From an uncultured Woeseiaceae bacterium (GTDB lineage: Bacteria; Pseudomonadota; Gammaproteobacteria; Woeseiales; Woeseiaceae), in NCBI GenBank assembly GCA_947259435.1, contig CAMYMP010000113.1, positions 1 through 9,120 of the forward strand: DNA of 9,120 nucleotides, read 5' to 3'. The notes beneath the pieces were generated by a model, which worked only from the letters and a program-made list of their open reading frames with translations, did no database searches and had not been told where the DNA came from. A program made the translations under genes and the position numbers. The first letter of the stretch is position 1. Each line of letters starts with the position of its first letter. Below are positions 1 to 9,120 of the stretch, piece after piece.

Positions 1-1422
1 GACATTCTTGTGGGCAAGGTGACGCCCAAAGGCGAAACTCAGCTTACGCCCGAAGAGAAACTGCTGAGAGCGATCTTCGGAGAGAAAGCGTCCGACGTCA
101 AAGACACGTCGCTGCGCGTGCCGCCCGGAATGGACGGTACGGTCATCGACGTGCGCGTCTTCACGCGTGACGGCGTCGAGAAGGACCTGCGCGCCTTGTC
201 GATCGAGAAAGCGGAGCTCGAGAGTGTCCGTAAGGACCTCGACGACACGCTGCGAATTCTCGAGGAAGACATTTACGAGCGTGTCGAGCGCATGCTTATC
301 AACAAGATGGCGCAGGGCGGTCCGAACAAACTCAAATCGGGATCGAAGATTACGAAAGGGTACCTCGAAGAGGTGCCGCGCGAGCAGTGGTTCGAGATTC
401 GTCTGAAGAACGATGATGCGAACGAGCAGTTGCAGAAGGCGTTCGAGCGTCTCAACGCACAGCGCGAAGAGTTTGATCGCCGCTTCGAAGAGAAGAAAGC
501 GAAAATCACGGCCGGTGACGACCTGGCACCTGGCGTCCTGAAAATGGTGAAGGTGTATCTGGCAGTTAAGCGCAGGATTCAGCCAGGCGACAAAATGGCT
601 GGCCGCCACGGTAACAAGGGTGTGATCTCGACGATCGTGCCAGTCGAAGATATGCCGTACCTCGAAGATGGCACGCCCGTGGATATCGTATTGAATCCAC
701 TCGGCGTACCGTCTCGAATGAACGTCGGTCAGGTGCTCGAGACGCATCTCGGCTGGGCGGCGAAGGGGCTCGGCGACAAGATCGACAGCATGCTCAAGGC
801 GCAGGAATCGATCACCAAGATTCGGCAGTTTCTTGAAAAGGTCTACAACAAGACCGGCGGCCGTATCGAGGACATCAGGTCCCTGAACGACGCAGAGGTC
901 GTCGAGCTTGCCGGAAACCTGACAAACGGCGTGCCGACCGCAACGCCCGTCTTTGACGGTGCCGCCGAAGCCGAGATCAAAGGCATGCTCGAGCTCGCCG
1001 GTCTGGCGACTTCGGGTCAGTCTAGGCTGAGTGACGGCCGCACCGGTGAGGAGTTCGATCGCGACGTCACCGTCGGTTACATGTACATGCTGAAGCTCAA
1101 TCATCTCGTGGACGACAAGATGCATGCGCGCTCGACCGGACCTTACAGCCTGGTTACGCAGCAGCCGCTCGGCGGTAAAGCGCAGTTCGGCGGCCAGCGC
1201 TTCGGGGAGATGGAGGTCTGGGCGCTCGAGGCTTACGGCGCCGCGTACACCTTGCAGGAAATGCTGACGGTCAAGTCGGACGATGTGCAGGGTCGGACCA
1301 AGATGTACAAGAACATCGTCGACGGCGAACATGAAATGGATGCCGGCATGCCGGAATCGTTCAATGTTCTGGTCAAGGAGATTCGATCTCTGGGAATCAA
1401 CATTGAGCTGGAGACAGACTAA
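1..1422 (+). CDS. rpoB: RNA polymerase subunit beta, C-terminal part (5' truncated by window edge)
   Basis: This is the catalytic β subunit of DNA-directed RNA polymerase, which forms the active-centre cleft with β'. The open frame runs in from the left edge, so the first 473 in-window residues correspond roughly to the last third of the protein (E. coli β is 1342 residues); the true start is not present. The motif [13 protein letters not shown] contains the two active-site lysines equivalent to E. coli K1065 and K1073, here fragment residues 198 and 206. A charged, helical, less conserved stretch at about residues 65-165 corresponds to the variable insertion region of β. The C-terminus, with [19 protein letters not shown] and ending GINIELETD, is nearly identical to the E. 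coli clamp region. No frameshift is visible. The TAA stop overlaps the rpoC ATG by one base, which suggests translational coupling. The rifampicin region lies outside the window. Confidence 0.98.
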   Translation, partial: DILVGKVTPKGETQLTPEEKLLRAIFGEKASDVKDTSLRVPPGMDGTVIDVRVFTRDGVEKDLRALSIEKAELESVRKDLDDTLRILEEDIYERVERMLINKMAQGGPNKLKSGSKITKGYLEEVPREQWFEIRLKNDDANEQLQKAFERLNAQREEFDRRFEEKKAKITAGDDLAPGVLKMVKVYLAVKRRIQPGDKMAGRHGNKGVISTIVPVEDMPYLEDGTPVDIVLNPLGVPSRMNVGQVLETHLGWAAKGLGDKIDSMLKAQESITKIRQFLEKVYNKTGGRIEDIRSLNDAEVVELAGNLTNGVPTATPVFDGAAEAEIKGMLELAGLATSGQSRLSDGRTGEEFDRDVTVGYMYMLKLNHLVDDKMHARSTGPYSLVTQQPLGGKAQFGGQRFGEMEVWALEAYGAAYTLQEMLTVKSDDVQGRTKMYKNIVDGEHEMDAGMPESFNVLVKEIRSLGINIELETD

Positions 1423-4400
1423 TGAAAGATCTCTTAAAGCTTTTCAAATACCAGAATCCGGTTGACGATTTTGAGGCCATTCGCATCGGTCTGGCGTCCC
1501 CGGATATGGTGCGCTCCTGGTCGTTCGGCGAAGTCAAGAAGCCTGAAACGATCAACTACCGCACATTCAAGCCCGAGCGCGACGGCCTGTTTTGCGCAAA
1601 GATCTTCGGTCCCGTGAAGGACTACGAGTGTCTTTGTGGCAAGTACAAGCGCCTGAAGCATCGCGGCGTCGTGTGTGAAAAGTGTGGCGTTGAAGTCACG
1701 CAGACCAAGGTCCGCCGTGAGCGCATGGCACACATCGAGCTTGCGAGCCCGGTTGCGCACATATGGTTCCTGAAATCACTGCCGTCTCGTATAGGCCTCA
1801 TGCTCGACATGACGCTGCGCGAAATCGAGCGGGTGCTTTACTTCGAAGCATTCGTAGTTGTCGAGCCCGGTATGACCGAACTGGAGCGCGGTCAGCTGCT
1901 GACCGACGAAATGTATCTCGACGCATTGGAACAATACGGTGACGAATTCGATGCTCGTATGGGCGCCGAAGCCGTTCGCGAGATGCTCATGACAATCGAT
2001 CTGCAGCGCGAAATTCTGCAGGTTCGTGAAGACATGGGTGCGACGCGTTCCGAAACCAAGATCAAGCGGCTGTCGAAACGCCTGAAGCTGATCGAGTCAT
2101 TCGTCGAATCGGGCAACAAGCCCGAATGGATGGTGCTCACGGTCCTGCCCGTATTGCCGCCGGATCTGCGTCCGCTCGTACCGCTCGATGGCGGCCGTTT
2201 CGCGACATCGGATTTGAACGATCTTTATCGTCGCGTCATCAATCGAAACAACCGCCTGCGCCGTCTGCTCGAACTCAATGCGCCCGACATCATTGTGCGC
2301 AACGAGAAGCGCATGCTGCAGGAATCGGTCGATGCATTGCTCGATAATGGTCGCCGCGGCCGTGCGATAACGGGCACGAACAAACGTCCGCTGAAATCGC
2401 TGGCCGACATGATCAAGGGCAAGCAGGGCCGTTTCCGGCAGAATCTTCTCGGCAAGCGCGTCGACTACTCTGGTCGCTCTGTTATCGTGGTTGGACCGAC
2501 GCTCAAACTGCACCAGTGTGGCCTGCCGAAAAAGATGGCGCTCGAACTGTTCAAGCCGTTCATATTCTCGAAGCTGCAGCTGCGCGGTGAGGCAACGACG
2601 ATCAAGGCGGCCAAGCGCCTCGTCGAGCGTGAAGGTGCCGAGGTCTGGGACATTCTCGAAGAGGTGATTCGTGAACACCCGGTACTTCTTAATCGTGCGC
2701 CGACACTGCACCGCCTGGGTATTCAGGCGTTCGAGCCGGTTCTGATCGAAGGCAAGGCGATCCAGCTGCACCCGCTCGTCTGTACAGCGTTCAATGCTGA
2801 CTTCGACGGTGACCAGATGGCCGTGCACGTGCCGCTCTCGATCGAGGCTCAGCTCGAATCACGCGCGCTGATGATGTCGTCCAATAACATTTTGTCGCCT
2901 GCCAACGGCGATCCGATCATCGTGCCGTCGCAGGACGTTGTCCTCGGGCTGTATTACATGACGCGTACGCGCATAAACGCGAAAGGCGAGGGCATGATGT
3001 TCGCGGACATCGACGAGGCCCGTCGGGCTTATGAAAGTGGCGCCGCGGCGCTGCAAGCCCGGGTCAGGATTCGGGTCCAGACGTCCGAGGTCGAAGAGGA
3101 AGGCGAAGAGCCCGTCGCGGTCGAAAAGCTTGTCGACACGACCGTCGGGCGGGCTTTGCTGTCCGAGATTCTTCCGGATGGCCTCGACTTCGCGTTGGTC
3201 AACCGGGCGATGACGAAAAAGGCGATCTCGAATACGATTAACGCCTGTTATCGAAACCTCGGCCTCAAGAAAACCGTCGTTTTCGCTGACCGCCTGATGT
3301 ACACGGGATTCCGTCTTGCGACGATGGCCGGCATCTCGATCGGCGTGAACGACATGGTGGTTCCCGAAAACAAAGAGGAGATACTGTCAGTCGCTGAATC
3401 CGAAGTGAAGGAGATTCAGGACCAGTACGCATCGGGTCTGGTAACCGACGGCGAACGTTACAACAAGGTCGTCGATATCTGGTCACGTACTAACGACCAG
3501 GTCGCTAAAGCGATGATGGACAAGCTCGGCAGCGAATCGGTCAAGGACTCTGGCGGCAAGTTTGTTGAACAGGAGTCGTTTAACTCGATTTACATGATGG
3601 CTGACTCGGGCGCTCGTGGTTCGGCGGCGCAGATCAGACAGCTGGCCGGCATGCGAGGCCTGATGGCCAAGCCCGACGGCTCGATCATCGAGACTCCTAT
3701 TACGGCGAATTTCCGCGAAGGTCTCGACGTGCTGCAGTACTTCATTTCGACTCACGGCGCGCGTAAGGGGCTGGCTGATACGGCATTGAAGACGGCTAAC
3801 TCAGGCTACCTGACGCGTCGACTCGTCGACGTTGCGCAGGACCTGGTCGTAACGGAAGTTGATTGCGAGACGAAGAACGGTGTCGCCATGTCGCCACTGG
3901 TAGAAGGTGGCGACGTTGTCGAGCCGCTCAGAGAGCGAGTTTTGGGTCGCGTTCTGGCTGATGCCGTGCTGATTCCGGGCACCGACAAGGTCGCATTCGA
4001 CGCGGGTACGATGCTCGACGAAGAAACTGTCGCACAACTCGAGGATCTGTCAATTGACCACGTTCTGGTTCGTTCGCCGATTACCTGTGAAGTGCGGTAC
4101 GGGGTCTGTTCACAATGTTATGGTCGCGACCTTGCACGCGGTCACCGTATCAACATCGGCGAAGCGGTCGGTGTGATTGCGGCGCAGTCGATCGGTGAGC
4201 CCGGCACGCAGCTGACGATGCGCACCTTCCATATTGGCGGTGCAGCATCGCGTTCTGCCGCGGTCAATAACATTGAAATCAAGTCGAACGGCATCGCCAA
4301 GCTCAACAACATCAAAACCGTCGCACACCACAAAGGCTATCTCGTCGCGGTATCGCGTTCGGGCGAAATCTCGGTCATCAACGAGATGGGTCGCGAGCGT

Positions 4401-5699
4401 GAGCGTTACAAAGTGCCTTATGGAGCCACAATTACGATCGCTGACGGGGCTGACGTGAAGCAGGGCCAGGTCGTTGCGACCTGGGATCCGCATACGCACC
4501 CGGTTGTCACCGAAGTGGCGGGCAAGCTGAAGTTCGAGGACTTTGTCGACGGCGTGACCGTAACCGAGCAGATTGACGAGTTCACGGGCCTGACGAGCAT
4601 CGTCGTGCTCGATCCGAAGAGCCGTGGCGGCACAGGCAAGGACCTGCGACCGGTTGCACGACTCGTTGACGACAAGGACGAGGACATCTTCTTTGCCAAC
4701 ACCGAGATTCCGGCGGTTTACGCGCTGCCGGCAGGCGCGATCATCAGCATGAGCGACGGGGCGAAAGTGGCCGTTGGTGACGTCATTGCACGCATTCCAC
4801 AAGAATCGTCGAAAACTCGCGATATCACGGGCGGTCTGCCACGCGTTGCCGACCTGTTTGAAGCGAGAAAGCCCAAAGAGCCGGCGATCATGGCCGAACA
4901 CACCGGAACGGTCAGCTTCGGCAAGGAAACCAAGGGCAAGCGCCGTCTCGTTATCACTGACGAGTCCGGCGAGAGTCATGAGGAGCTGATTCCGAAGTGG
5001 CGTCACCTCAACGTGTTCGAGGGTGAGCAGGTCGTCAAGGGCGAAACGATCGCCGACGGCGAACCGAATCCGCACGACATATTGCGACTGCAGGGCGTTG
5101 AGGTTCGTGAAATACAGGACGTTTATCGGTTGCAGGGCGTGAAGATCAACGACAAGCACATCGAGGTGATCATTCGTCAGATGCTGCGCAAGGTAATCGT
5201 CGCCACGCCGGGCGAAAGCAACTATCTCAGGGGCGAGCAAATCGACAAAGCGCGCTACTTCGAGGAAGTCGAGCAGCTCGAGGCGCAGGGCAAGGAGCCG
5301 ATAACGATCGACCCGATATTGCTGGGCATCACAAAGGCGTCTTTGGCCACAGAGTCGTTTATCTCGGCCGCATCATTCCAGGAGACGACGCGCGTTCTTA
5401 CCGAGGCTGCAGTTCGTGGTCTGCGGGACGATCTTCGCGGTCTCAAGGAAAACGTTATCGTGGGTCGCCTGATTCCGGCCGGCACCGGTTTTGCGCATCA
5501 CGCCGAGCGCCGGCGCACGCGCGAGCAGGATCTTGCCGATCAATTAAAGGAACTTGACGAGGTTGCGAGGGCAGAAGCCATGGTAGCCGGAGAAGCAGCC
5601 GCGGCGGACGCTGCCGAAGAGGCGGTAGACGAGACCGCTGCGGCCACTGATGCCGAGGCAGCGTCGGAAGGCGCCGAGGAGGCGACGACAACGTCGTAA
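1422..5699 (+). CDS. rpoC: RNA polymerase subunit beta prime (complete)
   Basis: This is the largest subunit of RNA polymerase, holding the catalytic magnesium ion, bridge helix and trigger loop. It encodes 1425 residues against 1407 in E. coli. The first zinc site is C70, C72, C85 and C88. The catalytic motif NADFDGDQM is at residues 458-466, with D460, D462 and D464 as metal ligands. The second zinc site is C815, C889, C896 and C899. The bridge helix lies near 766-806. The trigger loop begins around [11 protein letters not shown], with M933 and H937 matching E. coli M932 and H936, and resumes at [18 protein letters not shown] near 1132. Between them is the roughly 185-residue insertion (SI3) typical of gammaproteobacteria. 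The last 38 residues form an Ala/Glu/Thr-rich acidic tail without any Lys or Arg. The start is supported by GGAG at 1410-1413, eight bases before the ATG, and by the one-base overlap with rpoB. No disruption is seen. Confidence 0.99.
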   Translation: MKDLLKLFKYQNPVDDFEAIRIGLASPDMVRSWSFGEVKKPETINYRTFKPERDGLFCAKIFGPVKDYECLCGKYKRLKHRGVVCEKCGVEVTQTKVRRERMAHIELASPVAHIWFLKSLPSRIGLMLDMTLREIERVLYFEAFVVVEPGMTELERGQLLTDEMYLDALEQYGDEFDARMGAEAVREMLMTIDLQREILQVREDMGATRSETKIKRLSKRLKLIESFVESGNKPEWMVLTVLPVLPPDLRPLVPLDGGRFATSDLNDLYRRVINRNNRLRRLLELNAPDIIVRNEKRMLQESVDALLDNGRRGRAITGTNKRPLKSLADMIKGKQGRFRQNLLGKRVDYSGRSVIVVGPTLKLHQCGLPKKMALELFKPFIFSKLQLRGEATTIKAAKRLVEREGAEVWDILEEVIREHPVLLNRAPTLHRLGIQAFEPVLIEGKAIQLHPLVCTAFNADFDGDQMAVHVPLSIEAQLESRALMMSSNNILSPANGDPIIVPSQDVVLGLYYMTRTRINAKGEGMMFADIDEARRAYESGAAALQARVRIRVQTSEVEEEGEEPVAVEKLVDTTVGRALLSEILPDGLDFALVNRAMTKKAISNTINACYRNLGLKKTVVFADRLMYTGFRLATMAGISIGVNDMVVPENKEEILSVAESEVKEIQDQYASGLVTDGERYNKVVDIWSRTNDQVAKAMMDKLGSESVKDSGGKFVEQESFNSIYMMADSGARGSAAQIRQLAGMRGLMAKPDGSIIETPITANFREGLDVLQYFISTHGARKGLADTALKTANSGYLTRRLVDVAQDLVVTEVDCETKNGVAMSPLVEGGDVVEPLRERVLGRVLADAVLIPGTDKVAFDAGTMLDEETVAQLEDLSIDHVLVRSPITCEVRYGVCSQCYGRDLARGHRINIGEAVGVIAAQSIGEPGTQLTMRTFHIGGAASRSAAVNNIEIKSNGIAKLNNIKTVAHHKGYLVAVSRSGEISVINEMGRERERYKVPYGATITIADGADVKQGQVVATWDPHTHPVVTEVAGKLKFEDFVDGVTVTEQIDEFTGLTSIVVLDPKSRGGTGKDLRPVARLVDDKDEDIFFANTEIPAVYALPAGAIISMSDGAKVAVGDVIARIPQESSKTRDITGGLPRVADLFEARKPKEPAIMAEHTGTVSFGKETKGKRRLVITDESGESHEELIPKWRHLNVFEGEQVVKGETIADGEPNPHDILRLQGVEVREIQDVYRLQGVKINDKHIEVIIRQMLRKVIVATPGESNYLRGEQIDKARYFEEVEQLEAQGKEPITIDPILLGITKASLATESFISAASFQETTRVLTEAAVRGLRDDLRGLKENVIVGRLIPAGTGFAHHAERRRTREQDLADQLKELDEVARAEAMVAGEAAAADAAEEAVDETAAATDAEAASEGAEEATTTS

Positions 5700-5718
5700 A
5701 ACAAGGGCCAGAGGATGC

Positions 5719-5748
5719 TTGACAGCTTGCCGCAGGCGTCCCTACAAT
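5719..5748 (+). promoter_or_regulatory. Near-consensus sigma70 promoter for the str operon
   Basis: A perfect -35 box TTGACA (5719-5724) is separated by 18 bases from a -10 box TACAAT (5743-5748, five of six consensus). Transcription would start near 5755, about 215 bases before rpsL. The bases right after the -10 box, GCCCGGCC, form a GC-rich discriminator, a feature known to make ribosomal promoters sensitive to ppGpp and DksA; its action here is inferred. The site lies 20 bases after the rpoC stop, so rpsL-rpsG-fusA-tuf can be transcribed independently of rpoBC. Confidence 0.8.
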
Positions 5749-5765
5749 GCCCGGCCTTAACCCCG

Positions 5766-5794
5766 GGGCCCGCCCAAAGCGGGCCCTGATTTTT
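5766..5794 (+). terminator. Terminator-like hairpin, or attenuator, after rpoC
   Basis: An eight-base-pair perfect GC stem, GGGCCCGC (5766-5773) with GCGGGCCC (5779-5786), closes a five-base loop. It is followed by TGA and a run of five T (5790-5794). This fits an intrinsic terminator for rpoBC, although the T run starts three bases after the stem and is short. CCCCG at 5761-5765 can also pair with CGGGG at 5795-5799, which would enclose the T run in a larger structure. The hairpin lies downstream of the promoter at 5719-5748, so transcripts from that promoter must read through it. Confidence 0.6.
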
Positions 5795-5873
5795 CGGGGC
5801 GAATGCGGGAGAGCCAGGGGGTTCGACAGCATTAAAAGCGCAGTTGATTCAATCACTTGCAGCTTTGCCCCAC

Positions 5874-5935
5874 TACCCGACACCTGAGCCGTATGAGGCT
5901 CGGCGTTCGGGTGTGCGCGTTTTTTTCAGGCGCAC
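5874..5935 (+). promoter_or_regulatory. Structured rpsL leader: stem-loop, T7 run and second stem
   Basis: The first stem-loop has an inner stem of CTGAGCC (5884-5890) with GGCTCGG (5897-5903, one G-U pair) and an outer stem of CCCGA (5876-5880) with TCGGG (5907-5911), extendable to 5874-5913. A run of seven T follows at 5920-5926. GTGCGC (5913-5918) can pair perfectly with GCGCAC (5930-5935), placing the T run in an 11-base loop. The two structures meet or compete at 5912-5913. This could be a weak terminator or a leader control element. The function is inferred only; the pairings are read directly. Confidence 0.35.
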
Positions 5936-5969
5936 GGTGTATTGGATTAACCAAATAAATGAGAGCCCT

Positions 5970-6344
5970 ATGGCCACAGTGAATCAGCTAGTACGCAAGC
6001 CACGCGCGACCAAGCCCGCCAAAAGCACGGTGCCGGCGTTGGAAGCCAGTCCGCAAAAACGTGGTGTTTGCACCCGTGTGTATACAACGACACCGAAGAA
6101 GCCCAACTCGGCTATGCGCAAGGTCGCTCGAGTACGGTTGACGAATGGTTTTGAAGTTACGTCCTACATCGGTGGTGAAGGCCATAACCTGCAAGAGCAC
6201 TCTGTGGTACTGATTCGCGGTGGTCGAGTCAAGGATCTGCCGGGTGTGCGTTATCACACCGTGCGCGGCACGCTCGATTGCGCCGGCGTTTCTGATCGCA
6301 GACAAGGCCGCTCCAAATACGGAACCAAGCGCCCGAAGTCATAA
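5970..6344 (+). CDS. rpsL: 30S ribosomal protein S12
   Basis: S12 sits at the decoding centre of the small ribosomal subunit and affects translational fidelity. The product is 124 residues, the same length as in E. coli, starting [13 protein letters not shown] and ending KYGTKRPKS, and is very similar to the E. coli protein throughout. The streptomycin-determining lysines are wild type: K43 in [10 protein letters not shown] and K88 in [10 protein letters not shown]89 is the aspartate that RimO methylthiolates in relatives. The ATG at 5970 was chosen over an in-frame upstream TTG at 5844 because it gives the exact family N-terminus. Its Shine-Dalgarno sequence is poor, only GAGAG at 5961-5965, in an AU-rich stretch. 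It is the first gene of the str operon here, 270 bases after rpoC and 95 bases before rpsG. Confidence 0.98.
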   Translation: MATVNQLVRKPRATKPAKSTVPALEASPQKRGVCTRVYTTTPKKPNSAMRKVARVRLTNGFEVTSYIGGEGHNLQEHSVVLIRGGRVKDLPGVRYHTVRGTLDCAGVSDRRQGRSKYGTKRPKS

Positions 6345-6401
6345 TGAGCACCGTCGAAACCGTAACCATTTTATGAAACAACTGAAGTCATAGATAAGCA
6401 C
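6335..6401 (+). repeat. Short imperfect direct repeat at the rpsL 3' end
   Basis: GAAGTCATA occurs exactly at 6335-6343, covering the last codons and part of the stop of rpsL, and again at 6384-6392 in the spacer. Similarity continues imperfectly, ATGAGCAC against GATAAGCAC, giving units of 17 and 18 bases that start 49 bases apart. It may be a remnant of a small duplication or chance. Confidence 0.4.
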
Positions 6402-6439
6402 AAGCGCGGCTGCGGCCGTGTGCATAAAGAGACCGAAAA
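6345..6439 (+). promoter_or_regulatory. rpsL-rpsG spacer, candidate S7 translational operator
   Basis: In E. coli, free S7 binds the spacer between rpsL and rpsG in the str mRNA and represses translation of S7 and downstream genes. The spacer here is 95 nt, close in size to the E. coli one. It contains an imperfect hairpin at 6398-6423: GCACA (6398-6402) with TGTGC (6419-6423), and CGGC (6407-6410) with GCCG (6415-6418), a four-base loop and a four-base bulge at 6403-6406. No T run follows, so it is not a terminator. A modest Shine-Dalgarno sequence GAGA (6429-6432) stands seven bases before rpsG. Regulation by S7 is inferred from the family and position, not shown by a recognised binding motif. 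Confidence 0.4.
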
Positions 6440-6884
<445 letters not shown>

Positions 6885-6934
6885 GCCGGTTTAGCTGACT
6901 GAGCCGTGTTCACTATTATTAGCAGGATCTTGTC

Positions 6935-9120
<2,186 letters not shown>

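Noticed and set aside
2097..2828. Open frame of 243 codons on the minus strand opposite rpoC
   Set aside because: It is antisense to the catalytic core of β', including NADFDGDQM, and is explained by the codon bias of rpoC.
4110..5240. Open frame of 376 codons on the minus strand opposite rpoC
   Set aside because: It mirrors the conserved β' trigger-loop and insertion region; its composition is that of a reversed coding strand and it has no supporting start signal.
5844..5969. In-frame TTG start that would add 42 residues to S12
   Set aside because: The added residues do not resemble S12 and are encoded by the structured leader; ATG at 5970 gives the exact family length.
5959..5982. Seven-codon ORF (MRALWPQ) overlapping the rpsL start
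   Set aside because: It has no proper ribosome binding site and short ATG-to-stop frames arise by chance; nothing supports a leader peptide.
6891..6919. Possible internal promoter TTAGCT-17-TATTAT before fusA
   Set aside because: The -35 match is only three of six; the -10-like sequence alone is weak evidence in an AT-rich spacer of an operon.

Overview
This window is a core housekeeping locus from a proteobacterium, most likely a gammaproteobacterium. The β and β' protein sequences resemble the E. coli subunits closely. The β' active-site and zinc residues fall within one residue of E. coli numbering, and β' carries the large trigger-loop insertion typical of gammaproteobacteria. The gene order rpoB-rpoC-rpsL-rpsG-fusA-tuf, all on the + strand, is common in gammaproteobacteria; in E. 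coli itself rpoBC and the str operon are apart. I cannot name a genus.

Layout: 1-1422 is the 3' part of rpoB, cut by the left edge. 1422-5699 is complete rpoC, overlapping rpoB by one base (TAATG). 5700-5969 is a 270-nt gap with a near-consensus sigma70 promoter, a GC-rich terminator-like hairpin just downstream of it, and a second structured region with a T7 run before rpsL. 5970-6344 is complete rpsL. 6345-6439 is a 95-nt spacer where, by analogy with E. coli, the S7 autoregulatory site would lie. 6440-6884 is rpsG, broken by a net 26-nt deletion with frameshift. 6885-6934 is a 50-nt spacer holding only the fusA ribosome binding site. 6935-9028 is fusA, interrupted by two in-frame TAA codons. 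9028-9120 is the start of tuf, overlapping fusA by one base, cut by the right edge.

The genes encode the two large RNA polymerase subunits, the decoding-site protein S12, the 30S head assembly protein S7, and the two GTPase elongation factors EF-G and EF-Tu. All are normally essential and co-regulated with growth rate.

I found no undescribed biological system here. The real anomaly is that two neighbouring essential genes, rpsG and fusA, are disrupted while rpoB, rpoC and rpsL read cleanly and the start of tuf is intact. Either this copy is decaying and intact copies exist elsewhere, or, more simply, the sequence carries errors. Stop-codon reassignment is argued against because TAA also serves as the normal terminal codon of rpoB, rpoC, rpsL and fusA.
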